A stretch of 30,074 bases of DNA from Stentor coeruleus. Taxonomy: Eukaryota; Ciliophora; Heterotrichea; Heterotrichida; Stentoridae. Below the pieces are notes generated by a model, which did no database searches, was not told the DNA's origin, and was given only the letters and a program-made list of their open reading frames with translations. The position numbers were made by a program, and so were the translations under genes. Shown piece by piece: positions 1 to 8,457 of the stretch (position 1 is its first letter; each line of letters starts with the position of its first letter). The stretch spans positions 1 through 30,074 of the forward strand of contig MPUH01000905.1 of the NCBI GenBank assembly GCA_001970955.1. Reading direction: 5' to 3'.

Positions 1-190
1 TATTATATAGTTTTTAATATATTCCCCAACTAATAATTTACATCAAAACAAAGGCATATTTTCTTTAAAATCTCCTAAACTTATTATAAGCAAACTAATT
101 CTCAAACAAAATTCCTTTAAAAACATACTCCCTTACTTTCCTTTATTTATATTTCTCATTATATTATCTATAAAGATCTCTTCATAATTT

Positions 191-1027
191 TCACCCCTTC
201 CCTCTATCTTTCCCCAAACCTAGCAATATACTTTGTCTTTTCAACACATCTTCTAAATTATACCCTTTGCTTTCAAATTTCCCTATTAATGTTCTCAATA
301 TCTTATCACTATGCTGTAAGTCTTGTATAACATTTTTCTGTTTAGAAATAATTTCACATTGTTTGTTCATTTTATCAAGAAGACCTTTTGCATCTATATA
401 TTTACTTGGTGAGCCATGTATTATATCTTTGTATTCTATATACTTTTTTTGCATTGACTCATATGAAGTTTTGATTTTTATGTATTCTTCTGATAAGTGA
501 TTTAGTTTATTGATTAAAACTGATTTTTCTTTACGTTCTTGGTTATAGATAACTTGAAGATCACTAGCTATGTTTTCGAGGTCTTTGCGGAATTCAAAAT
601 CATCTAAATCCTTTTCTCTAATACCGGATATTACCAGACCTTTCCGCAAAATTGTCAGCAAATCTTTGAAATCCGATAGATAATCAGCAAGTTCTCCATA
701 AACCGACGAGTAAATTTGAAATGCTGTATTTTTTTCTGATTGGCCTGAAAGAAGTCTTGCAAGCTTCAATGTAAAGTATTTTGATTTTTCTAGATTAGTG
801 CATGTTTCAGTGATTTCTATTGACCTATTAACTCTACTTCTAATCCTTATCCTTGTAGCAGTTGCATCAGGTTGATAAATATTATTATTTGGCCCAATCA
901 TAGAAGTGTTAACAGATTGTCCTAATTTCGAACTCTTCCTTTGTTTTATAGAACTTGAGTAAGTTGAAACAATATCTCTTGCTATAACTTTTTTAATAGA
1001 TCTGTGAACTATCTGATTTCCTTGCAT
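191..1027 (-). CDS. Coiled-coil protein, possibly TSNAXIP1-like
   Basis: Unbroken 278-residue frame starting at ATG 1025-1027. The first 80 residues are basic and Ser/Arg-rich and look disordered. Residues about 100-140 (AFQIYSSVYGELADYLSDF) form a compact helical stretch that resembles the N-terminal segment of translin-associated factor X-interacting proteins. This is a weak recognition from memory, not a search result. From about 145 to 260 it is charged and heptad-like, consistent with a coiled coil. No catalytic motif is visible. The frame meets TGA at 191-193. If UGA is read as Trp, the protein gains nine residues, including a second UGA at 182-184, and ends at TAA 164-166. The tail is short and unremarkable. 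The gene stands alone, with a long non-coding spacer upstream (to the right). Confidence 0.75.
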   Translation of the reverse strand: MQGNQIVHRSIKKVIARDIVSTYSSSIKQRKSSKLGQSVNTSMIGPNNNIYQPDATATRIRIRSRVNRSIEITETCTNLEKSKYFTLKLARLLSGQSEKNTAFQIYSSVYGELADYLSDFKDLLTILRKGLVISGIREKDLDDFEFRKDLENIASDLQVIYNQERKEKSVLINKLNHLSEEYIKIKTSYESMQKKYIEYKDIIHGSPSKYIDAKGLLDKMNKQCEIISKQKNVIQDLQHSDKILRTLIGKFESKGYNLEDVLKRQSILLGLGKDRGKG

Positions 1028-2040
1028 TTTACTAAGCTTTATGAATAAAAATTATTTAGAATTACTTAAGCCACATATCATAAAACATTACCATGCTATT
1101 ATAATGCAAAATGAAAGTTAAGAAAAAGTAAAAAGCTAATTTGTCTTGGAGGGATTTTATATTGTTTGGGTATGTGAGAGAAAATATTATTTAAGGGTTT
1201 TTTAAGTATTGAAAAGGAGGAAAGTTGTGATTAAAGGAATAATGGGTGTTAGGGATGGGTGTAATAAAGAAAATATGATTAAGATGGTTGATATAGGGAG
1301 ATTAGGGATTATTTTCAGTTATGAATTTTGGGCTCTTTTATGAAAAAGTGCTAATTAACATATTTTTATATTATAAAAAAGAGTTTTGGAGTAATAAGGG
1401 ATTCTGATAGAAATTTTAGAGATTTTTGCTACGAGTTTATCGTGTTTTTTATTAGAAATACAAGTTTATAGTTTTATGTATGAAGTTTTATATTTATATG
1501 CTGAATGCAAAAAATATTATAGCACTTTTAGCTTTAGAGATATGGCTTAGAAATATAAAATTACGTTTTTTATATCATAGATCTTAATTAAACCTTTTAA
1601 GTAGTTTACATATACCTTTCCTATTAGATATATGCATTATAGTAATATAAGACTATTAAAAGCATTATATGTATTTAAATACTACTTTTACATATATAAA
1701 ATAGTCCATAATTCAATTATTAAAATATTCTTTTTATTATACTCAGCAGTTTAGGTCTAACAAAATCTTTTGAAAAAACAACCTTTAATATGATTTTAAA
1801 CCCTTAGGATAATTATTATTTTTTCTTGTCTTAACGATTCAATTTTTATTCTATTCCTTGAATATACACACAAAATCCTTACAAGTCATCAAAATTATAT
1901 TAAAAAAAGCTTATGTTTTAGCTTATGCTATATATAATTTCTTATAATAGTCTTCATGATCAAGTGCAAAAAATAATTAAATGTTTATCTTATATAGAAA
2001 TGATATATAGTTTAAACCAAATCATTCAAAAAGAAGTTAT
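1028..2040. other. Intergenic spacer between two minus-strand genes
   Basis: No supportable gene on either strand; stops are dense in all frames. The left half (about 1140-1480) is strongly G-rich on the + strand and the right half (about 1560-1900) is C-rich. This matches the G-then-C pattern of most other spacers here. It should contain the promoter of the coiled-coil gene to its left and the 3' end of the PIN4 transcript to its right. No individual motif could be assigned. Confidence 0.6.
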
Positions 2041-2439
2041 TTAGTTTCTTCTACCTTCAACCAAGACAATATGATAGCCTTCGCTTGTTCTAAAAGGTTC
2101 ACTCATTGTTCCAGGTTCCAGGCCGAATGCGACTTCCTGAAAAGCTCCAATCATTTTTCCACGTGGAAACCATCCTAAATCACCTCCTTTTTTAGCTGTC
2201 GAACATTCAGAGAACTGTTCAGCAGCCCTTCCGAACTCTGCAGGACTAGGACGATTCCCTGATTGTGACTTAAGCAGATTCAGCGCTTCAAGTATTTTTG
2301 ACTGTTTTTCACAGAGTATATGCCTAGCTTTAACAAAGCTAAATGATCTTTACTTGCAAGTTTTAAGCTTTCCAGAGGCTTTTTTCTCTTCTTCTTGAGG
2401 CTCGTTATTCTTAGACTTCTGCTTCTTCCCTTTGGGCAT
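2041..2439 (-). CDS. PIN4: Parvulin-type peptidyl-prolyl isomerase, PIN4/Par14 family (two exons)
   Basis: Encodes a 127-residue protein once a 15-nt intron (2339-2353) is removed; exon 1 is 2354-2439 and exon 2 is 2041-2338, ending in TAA. The Lys-rich N-terminus (MPKGKKQKSKNN) matches the basic tail of PIN4/Par14, thought to bind nucleic acid. The parvulin domain follows: VKARHILCEK, then KKGGDLGWFPRGKMIGAFQE, VAFGLEPGTMSEPF and the terminal GYHIVLVEGR. These are the family's hallmark segments, and the length is close to human PIN4. The role is cis-trans isomerisation of Xaa-Pro bonds; PIN4 family members are linked to ribosome biogenesis and mitochondria. Unlike Pin1, it has no WW domain. 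The start lies 80 bases from the divergent small gene at 2520, so the two probably share a promoter region. Confidence 0.93.
2339..2353 (-). other. 15-nt spliceosomal intron in PIN4
   Basis: On the sense strand it reads GTAAAGATCATTTAG, which is 15 nt in phase 2. Keeping it gives an in-frame TAA; removing it joins two halves of a recognisable parvulin. It has GT..AG ends and an A at position 10, the same place as in the two PIGW introns. Confidence 0.92.
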
Positions 2440-2519
2440 TTATATATAATAATCATATCTTAATATCATTCCTTTAATAAAATTGATTATATATTTTATC
2501 GATTGAAATTGTTCAAATC
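2440..2519. promoter_or_regulatory. Divergent intergenic region, shared promoter (inferred)
   Basis: Eighty bases separate the start codons of PIN4 (minus strand) and the small gene (plus strand). All 5' control for both must be here or inside the genes. The stretch is nearly pure A/T with no motif I can name. Promoter function is inferred from position only. Confidence 0.4.
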
Positions 2520-2877
2520 ATGCAAAAATTGGCTTATTATGGAAAAAATCTAAAGATTAAAAGATATGAACCTTTATCAATGCACACTAAGATTAATAAG
2601 TCAAGTGTGGCTGGAAATAATCAATTGGGAAAATTCACTGAGGTTTGTAGAGAAAACTCATATTCTCTGATNTAAGTCAAGTGTGGCTGGAAATAATCAA
2701 TTGGGAAAATTCACTGAGGTTTGTAGAGAAAACTCACATTCTCTGATTATCATCAATAAAAAATTAGAGGAAATCAGATATAATTCAGGGGATTATAAAA
2801 TCGAGAAATTGAATACTTATGATAGTTCATTTAAGGATTTAATAAGGATATTAAGCTATATTTTGGAGTTTATTTGA
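2520..2877 (+). CDS. Small hypothetical protein, disrupted by an assembly junction
   Basis: ATG at 2520 opens a frame that is broken only by a junction, where 75 bases (2597-2671) are repeated after a single N at 2672 (copy 2673-2747). Counting one copy gives a continuous 93-residue protein ending at TGA 2875-2877. If UGA is Trp it runs six residues further to TAG 2893-2895. The middle is charged and helical (INKKLEEIRYNSGDYKIE) and the end is hydrophobic (LIRILSYILEFI). I recognise no family. Support is the frame restored after removing the duplicate (the 76-base excess is not a multiple of three) and the divergent arrangement with PIN4. It could still be a chance frame. Confidence 0.5.
2597..2747. 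repeat. Duplicated 75-base flanks around a single N (assembly junction)
   Basis: Bases 2597-2671 and 2673-2747 are the same 75-base sequence with one T/C difference near the end (tattctctgat versus cattctctgat). A lone N sits between them at 2672. This is what an unresolved overlap between two contig ends, perhaps from two alleles, looks like. Confidence 0.85.
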
Positions 2878-3715
2878 AAAATTTGTGTTGAATAGTGATG
2901 GATTGCATTATTGTGTTAGGGTAAAATCTAGTTTATTTTTTGAAAGAATATAAATAAATTATAAGATATGCTAATTATTTACAGAAAGTTGTAATTAATA
3001 AAATACTATGCTTATTATGGCAATAAAAAATAAATCCGAAGTTATTGTTAAGACTATTCTTAGGTGAAAATATACTTAATTTATACAATAAACCTCAAAA
3101 CTTATTTTTGATGTTTTCAGCCTAGCATTCTAATGAAAAATATATACATTATATATTAGAATTTCCTAGTATTTATAAATAACCTACTGCATACCAAAAT
3201 TTATTGTATATTCATCTAAAACAATAATATTAAAAAATTCAGAATACAAGAACTTATTATCAGTTAAACTATCCTTAATGATATTTTCCAAATACCATTT
3301 TCTATAACAATTATATAAATTTAATAACTTCCACACTTTGCTGGGAAAATAAATATAAACACTATATAATCCTAATGCTATTTACGTATTAAATTATATT
3401 ATTTATAATTTTTTTACATAACAGTCTTAATATATTTGTTCTTATATGTCGCATTTCAACTTCTATTTAAATCGCTAAAAATTATTTATTCCAAATGCAA
3501 TCTTATACTGAAATTATCCTGATTAGAATTCAAAAATATACTTTTAATATCTCATAATAAAAACAGTTTTCTTATCTAAAATTCATTAACCAAATAGTAA
3601 AATTTTATAAAAATAACAATAAAATTCAGATTTATTATAAAAATTTCTTGCAAGTATCAAGATAAGAATTTTTAAGATTATGTGGAAAAATACACTAATA
3701 AATAGATAATAAAAA
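2878..3715. other. Intergenic spacer upstream of the carboxypeptidase
   Basis: No gene seen. A short G-leaning start (TGTTAGGG at 2914-2921) gives way to C-leaning, G-poor DNA up to the carboxypeptidase start. An imperfect inverted repeat (attctaat ... attagaat, about 3128-3163) lies in the middle; in such AT-rich DNA it may mean nothing. The promoter of the plus-strand gene is expected in the right part. Confidence 0.5.
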
Positions 3716-5890
3716 ATGTTTCTCAAAAATAAATGTATGTTAAAAATTGTGAAATTTAGTACGATTCAACAGTTTTTTATAGTCAGCCCCTCTAAATCTT
3801 TAAAGCTAATATTTTTAAGAATCATGATAAAATTAATTAAATTGCGTTTAAAGTATTTTATAGTAATTATTATGATTACTACATCATCATACAACATTTG
3901 TGACAACTCTTCTGTCGACATGAACTCACAAGATCTCAGCAAAAGAAACTCCCCTTTACCAACAATAAACATTTCAACTGAAGTGTACCAAATTAATTAT
4001 CAACAGCTTGAATCAAAACTCATATACATCAATAGCAATATTAGAAACCCATTATCTTCAATGCCTCTCTTTAGAAACTATCTAGATGAGTTGACAAAAG
4101 CTAAAATATCAATGACCAGTACAAAAGACTTACTTAATTTCTATAAAGTAAAAACTGAAGAAGATGTTTTACACCCTAAAGCCAAAACTGCTAACATAGA
4201 ATTTTCTAGTAATTTTGAATCTGGGAACTTAGAAAGAGTTTATCAGCATAAAGATAATGAATATGTGTTAATGCTACATGAGGATTATGGGAATCCGAAA
4301 TATACTCAATGGTTTTATTTTAATGCGCGATCAAAGATTCAGGAAAAAGTTAGGTTTCATATAGTTAATATATCGAAAAAAGATTATGGGCTTATGCAAG
4401 GTATGAGGATTGTTATTAGGAGAGACTCGGTATGGGAAAGAGGGGGAGAAGATACTGTTTTCAAAGAGGCGTCGGAATTTTATGAGTATTTGAACCCTAA
4501 AAATATGTATGCCCTTTCGTTTACTTATAGCTTTCAAGACAACTATCCAGTTGCTTTTGCGTATAGTTTCCCATATACCCATACCCAAGTTACAGAATGG
4601 CTTCATAATATAAGCCATTTTAACCATGATATATGCAAAGTAACCCCTCTCTGCAAAACCCTATCAGGAGCCACCTGCGAAATGATCACAATAACAAGTG
4701 AAATCAACCTTTACACTGACCTTAAAAAAAACCAAATCAGTGAAAAAAAAGCTATTTTTTTCATGGGACGAGTCCACCCAAGCGAAAGCCCATCCTCCTA
4801 CATAATCCAAGGTCTTATAAATTTCTTAATCAGTAAATCATTCGAAGCTCGCACCTTACGTAAAAATTTCGTATTCAAAATAATTCCCATGCTTAATCCA
4901 GATGGAGTCAGATACGGAAATAGTCGATGTTCATTATTAGGAATTGATTTAAATAGAAGATGGGCTGAAGCTAACGAAATTTTACATCCTGAAATTTATT
5001 CAGCAAAAGAGCTTATAAAATTAACTAAAGAAATGCATGAAGTTATTATGTACTGTGATATTCATAGCCATGCAAAAAAAAGAAACGTTTTTATGTATGG
5101 CTGTAGGATTAGTCATCCCGATAAAGCTTTGAAGAAAAAAAACCTTGTCGCGAAAATGATACCTATGCTACTTTGTAAGAAGAATTCTAATTTCTCATAT
5201 AAAGACGGGCACTTTAAAATGGAAAAAGATAAAGAGTCAACTGGGAGAATTGTGGTTTATAAGGAAATGGAAGTTGTTAATAGTTATACATTAGAGACGA
5301 GCTTTTTTGGAAAAGACAGTGGAGAGAGCTTTAGGGTTGAAGATTGGGAAAGGGCTGGTGCGGATTTGGCTTCAATATGTTTAAATCTGGTAAGCCCACT
5401 TGCTGTTAAAGCTGGGATACGTTGTGCTCTTGACTGGCATAAAAAGCAAAAAAGTTATAAGAAAAAGCATAACAAGCCACTGAAGTCAAAAATAAAACGT
5501 TTTAAGGCACATAAAAATAGTGTAGAACTTGAACAAGAACAAGAATTAAATGAATCCTCTTCTGATGATATCGATTCGCAAAATGATTGTGAAAAACTTC
5601 CTCAAATAACTTCTATACATAAACAACTAATGAAAGTTGCTTCATTAACTTCAGTAATCAAAAAAGAAAAACCTTTAAATATAATTTACCAAAAAAAACA
5701 TAAACCGGGTAAATCACAAAGGAATGTTAAAAGATCACTTGAAAGTGTTCAGTCAAGGAAAGTTCTTGAAACTTTTCCTTCGTTAGACATTTTTGTAGAT
5801 AAAAAGAAAGCTAGTGAGTTAAAGAATAAACTTGGGATGACTTTTAAGGTTAAAGACCCTAGTGAGAGACTTCCTGCGATCAAGTTATGA
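3716..5890 (+). CDS. Cytosolic carboxypeptidase (CCP/AGBL, M14 metallopeptidase), tubulin deglutamylase type
   Basis: A 724-residue protein. An N-terminal CCP domain (about 160-310, including QWFYFNARSK and VRFHIVNISKKDYG) precedes an M14 zinc carboxypeptidase domain. Zinc ligands are visible as H354 and E357 in GRVHPSES and H450 in YCDIHSHAKK; MLNPDGV and GIDLNRRW are the substrate-binding segments, and E527 in SYTLETSFFG is the catalytic glutamate. All key residues are present, so it is probably active. The family trims C-terminal or side-chain glutamates from tubulin in cilia and cortical microtubules. The C-terminal 150 residues are a basic, low-complexity tail. The frame opens right after TAA TAA at the first ATG. 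However, residues 1-68 are hydrophobic and AT-biased, so M69 (3920) may be the real start. If UGA is Trp it extends seven residues to TAG 5909-5911. Confidence 0.92.
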   Translation: MFLKNKCMLKIVKFSTIQQFFIVSPSKSLKLIFLRIMIKLIKLRLKYFIVIIMITTSSYNICDNSSVDMNSQDLSKRNSPLPTINISTEVYQINYQQLESKLIYINSNIRNPLSSMPLFRNYLDELTKAKISMTSTKDLLNFYKVKTEEDVLHPKAKTANIEFSSNFESGNLERVYQHKDNEYVLMLHEDYGNPKYTQWFYFNARSKIQEKVRFHIVNISKKDYGLMQGMRIVIRRDSVWERGGEDTVFKEASEFYEYLNPKNMYALSFTYSFQDNYPVAFAYSFPYTHTQVTEWLHNISHFNHDICKVTPLCKTLSGATCEMITITSEINLYTDLKKNQISEKKAIFFMGRVHPSESPSSYIIQGLINFLISKSFEARTLRKNFVFKIIPMLNPDGVRYGNSRCSLLGIDLNRRWAEANEILHPEIYSAKELIKLTKEMHEVIMYCDIHSHAKKRNVFMYGCRISHPDKALKKKNLVAKMIPMLLCKKNSNFSYKDGHFKMEKDKESTGRIVVYKEMEVVNSYTLETSFFGKDSGESFRVEDWERAGADLASICLNLVSPLAVKAGIRCALDWHKKQKSYKKKHNKPLKSKIKRFKAHKNSVELEQEQELNESSSDDIDSQNDCEKLPQITSIHKQLMKVASLTSVIKKEKPLNIIYQKKHKPGKSQRNVKRSLESVQSRKVLETFPSLDIFVDKKKASELKNKLGMTFKVKDPSERLPAIKL

Positions 5891-6246
5891 TTGATAAAAT
5901 CCTTATTTTAGTAAAATTATAATGGGTTTTTAAAGATTATTTGGCTTTTTTATGTGAGTATTAGAAAGATTGAGTTTTTTTGTGATGATAAATTTTGATG
6001 TTTTGAAGGTGTTGTTTAAATAAATTTAAGGGTTTCAATTATGCGGATTTGTGCTTGTTGCTAATTTTAGTAATGCTATTATTTCTAAGCAACATACTAC
6101 TCCTAACAAAATATATAGTCAAATTAACATAAAAATCAAACCTAAAAAAAAAGCAAGAAATCATTAATCAGGATATATTCAATACACTATAAACATCATA
6201 TCAAGCTCCTACATCAAAACCATTCACTTAAGTAAAATCTACTAAA
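5891..6246. other. Convergent 3'-3' spacer
   Basis: Lies between the carboxypeptidase end and the kinase end. It is G-rich on the + strand up to about 6060, then C-rich to 6246. No gene, hairpin terminator or repeat was seen. Confidence 0.6.
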
Positions 6247-8148
6247 TTAATCCTTAAACGTAGCCTCTTCAGCATTAAGTGCCATAGTAAGCTCTCTAAA
6301 CTTTGGACGTTTTTCATAATCCACAACAATCATAGCCTTTAATATCATCTTAACATCATCTCTCTCTACTTCATTATCAATCAACTCATACATATTCCTT
6401 TGTAAACTACTAGAACTAGCATTCCACGCTGATTGATCCACTTTAGTAAGCATTCTCAAAAATGTAAGTCCAAGTGAATAAACATCACTCTTATTATAAT
6501 TAACCCCTCCTTTACGAACATTTAATTGTAAATCTCTAAGCTCAGGTGAAATATAAATCATAGTCCCAGCAAGGTTAGCATTCATATTAGTCACAGTAAC
6601 CCCATAAGCATTTCTTTCGATTTTTTTAGACACATCAAAATCAGCGATTTTATAGATTTCACAACCATTTTCATCATTTGCTATAAAAATGTTATCGGGT
6701 TTCAAATCTCTATGGCTTATGTCTTTAGCATTTAGCTCACACATTGCTGGGATTAATTCTTTAGCAGCGATAAACACTTGTTCTTCTTTTATATATTTTG
6801 GCGTATTTTCTCTTTCCCAACGATCGATTCTTTGTTTTAAGGTATCTTTTGCAAGTTCCATTACAAGATTATATCTATGTAAGCCTTCATATATATCCCA
6901 AAAAGCTCCATAAAGTTTAAGATAGTTTCTATAATTAGACATAATTGCCATATATTCTGATTGGTTTTCAAGACTTTGATCTTTTGTATTGGTATAGTTG
7001 CATTTAACTGCGACAAGAAGTTCTTTGCCTTGAAAGTTTATAACACATTTGAAGACTTCTAGATGTTTTTCTTGGTTCTTAAAAGATGTGATCCTTTCAA
7101 TTTTCTTTATTTGGTCCCAGGATACTATTGGTAAATTATTTAGTATGTCTTGAGCTTCGGTTAGATGTGTAAAATCATCAAGGACTAAATTTTCTTGGAT
7201 ATATTTTTCTTCTTCAGATTTAGGAAATATGATAGGAGCTTCATCATTATTGTTATTATTGTTAATGATTAGGTCTTCATTTTTATTTAGATTTTCTGAT
7301 TGAGCTTCAGGAAGTTTTATTTCATTTGGGTCTTCAGGAAGTAAGTTTTTGATATAATTCTCTAGATGGAAGAATTCAGAAAAATGTTCGATAGATTCTT
7401 TGACTGATTGGCTAAATGGGAAATCCTTTACTGTGTAGAGAGATTTCTGAAGTGTAGTTAAGGATTCAAGTTTAAGATTTGCTTTTATGTCTTCTGGTAA
7501 TGATTCAGCCATTTCACAAAAGTTTAGTCTGCTGTTAAATTGTTCTGTTAAGCTTTCGATTAAAACACTTAAGCTTTCTACGCAAGCGAAATCTCTAAGT
7601 TGGCTCAGCTGTTCAGATAAATATTCTACTTCATCCCTTGATATATCCACAATATGAGCTACCTGTAGAAAAATTGCATTAGCTACAATATCTTTATTTT
7701 TATTTTCAACTCTTTCAATAGCACTCAAGTACTTTTTAAGGTCAGACAATTTTGTTTCTTGAGCTATTTCATTGCACATATTTGACCAGACAATGTTATA
7801 ATAAACATCTTTATTGAACTCTTCAATGCTTATATCATCAAGAACTTGGATAGTTTTTATAGTATCACTTATAGTTGTTGTTAATAAAAACTCACTTAGT
7901 TTTATAAAGTTTACATATGCTTTAAATGCATCTTTGACTTCATTAGGTATTGGAGCTGATTGAACACGTGTTAGGATTTGTTCAGCTTCTTGAGAAGAAA
8001 TTTTTTCAGCAAAGAGGGAGTCTATAGCTGAAGTCAAATCATCTGACAATCCAGATTTGTCAAAAAAATTTGGGTCTTTGAGCTTTGGTTTGAGGCGCTC
8101 TTCAGCGTATACTGATGGGAATACTATCTGATCTGATGAAGTGTTCAT
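6247..8148 (-). CDS. Protein kinase with helical N-terminal domain
   Basis: A 633-residue protein ending in TAA. Residues 1-270 are predicted helical and match no family I know. A short poly-Asn run (about 296-301) links them to a kinase domain at about 340-625. Visible kinase elements are the lysine K382 in LLVAVKCNY, the HRD loop as SHRDLKPDNIFI (H479, R480, D481, N486), DFD at 503-505 where most kinases have DFG, YISPELRD in place of APE, and SDVYSLGL. A glycine-rich loop is not recognisable before K382. DFD in place of DFG occurs in ciliate kinases of this general type, and the catalytic Lys and both Asp are kept, so activity is plausible. The substrate and pathway are unknown. Confidence 0.9.
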   Translation of the reverse strand: MNTSSDQIVFPSVYAEERLKPKLKDPNFFDKSGLSDDLTSAIDSLFAEKISSQEAEQILTRVQSAPIPNEVKDAFKAYVNFIKLSEFLLTTTISDTIKTIQVLDDISIEEFNKDVYYNIVWSNMCNEIAQETKLSDLKKYLSAIERVENKNKDIVANAIFLQVAHIVDISRDEVEYLSEQLSQLRDFACVESLSVLIESLTEQFNSRLNFCEMAESLPEDIKANLKLESLTTLQKSLYTVKDFPFSQSVKESIEHFSEFFHLENYIKNLLPEDPNEIKLPEAQSENLNKNEDLIINNNNNNDEAPIIFPKSEEEKYIQENLVLDDFTHLTEAQDILNNLPIVSWDQIKKIERITSFKNQEKHLEVFKCVINFQGKELLVAVKCNYTNTKDQSLENQSEYMAIMSNYRNYLKLYGAFWDIYEGLHRYNLVMELAKDTLKQRIDRWERENTPKYIKEEQVFIAAKELIPAMCELNAKDISHRDLKPDNIFIANDENGCEIYKIADFDVSKKIERNAYGVTVTNMNANLAGTMIYISPELRDLQLNVRKGGVNYNKSDVYSLGLTFLRMLTKVDQSAWNASSSSLQRNMYELIDNEVERDDVKMILKAMIVVDYEKRPKFRELTMALNAEEATFKD

Positions 8149-8457
8149 ATTTATTATAAACTATTGGAAGATGAGAAAAATAAGATTATAAGGATGTTGA
8201 GTTAGAAGGGATTTTAGTGTAGAATATTGTGAGTTATGGAGTAAGATAGTTTATATTTGTGAGGATGATTGTATTTTTGATGAGTAAAATTTATTTACTA
8301 CAGCTAAAATTGTTATTTATAGTTTACACTGCTTTGTTTGGAGTTAAAAATTTTAGGTGAAGTTAAATTATTATTCTTTTGCAATTTGTGACTCTTTTTT
8401 ATCAACTTTAATCTAAATCTTTGCAATTCTACATGTTAATATCTTAACTACCTTAAA
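8149..8457. other. Spacer between tandem minus-strand genes
   Basis: About 310 bases. The part next to the kinase start (8149-8375) is G-rich on the + strand, and the part next to the neighbouring gene's 3' end (8380-8457) is C-rich. It should hold the kinase promoter. No gene seen. Confidence 0.6.

Noticed and set aside
3128-3163. Imperfect inverted repeat attctaat ... attagaat
   Set aside because: Short arms of pure A/T-type sequence in an AT-rich spacer; expected by chance and not placed as a terminator.
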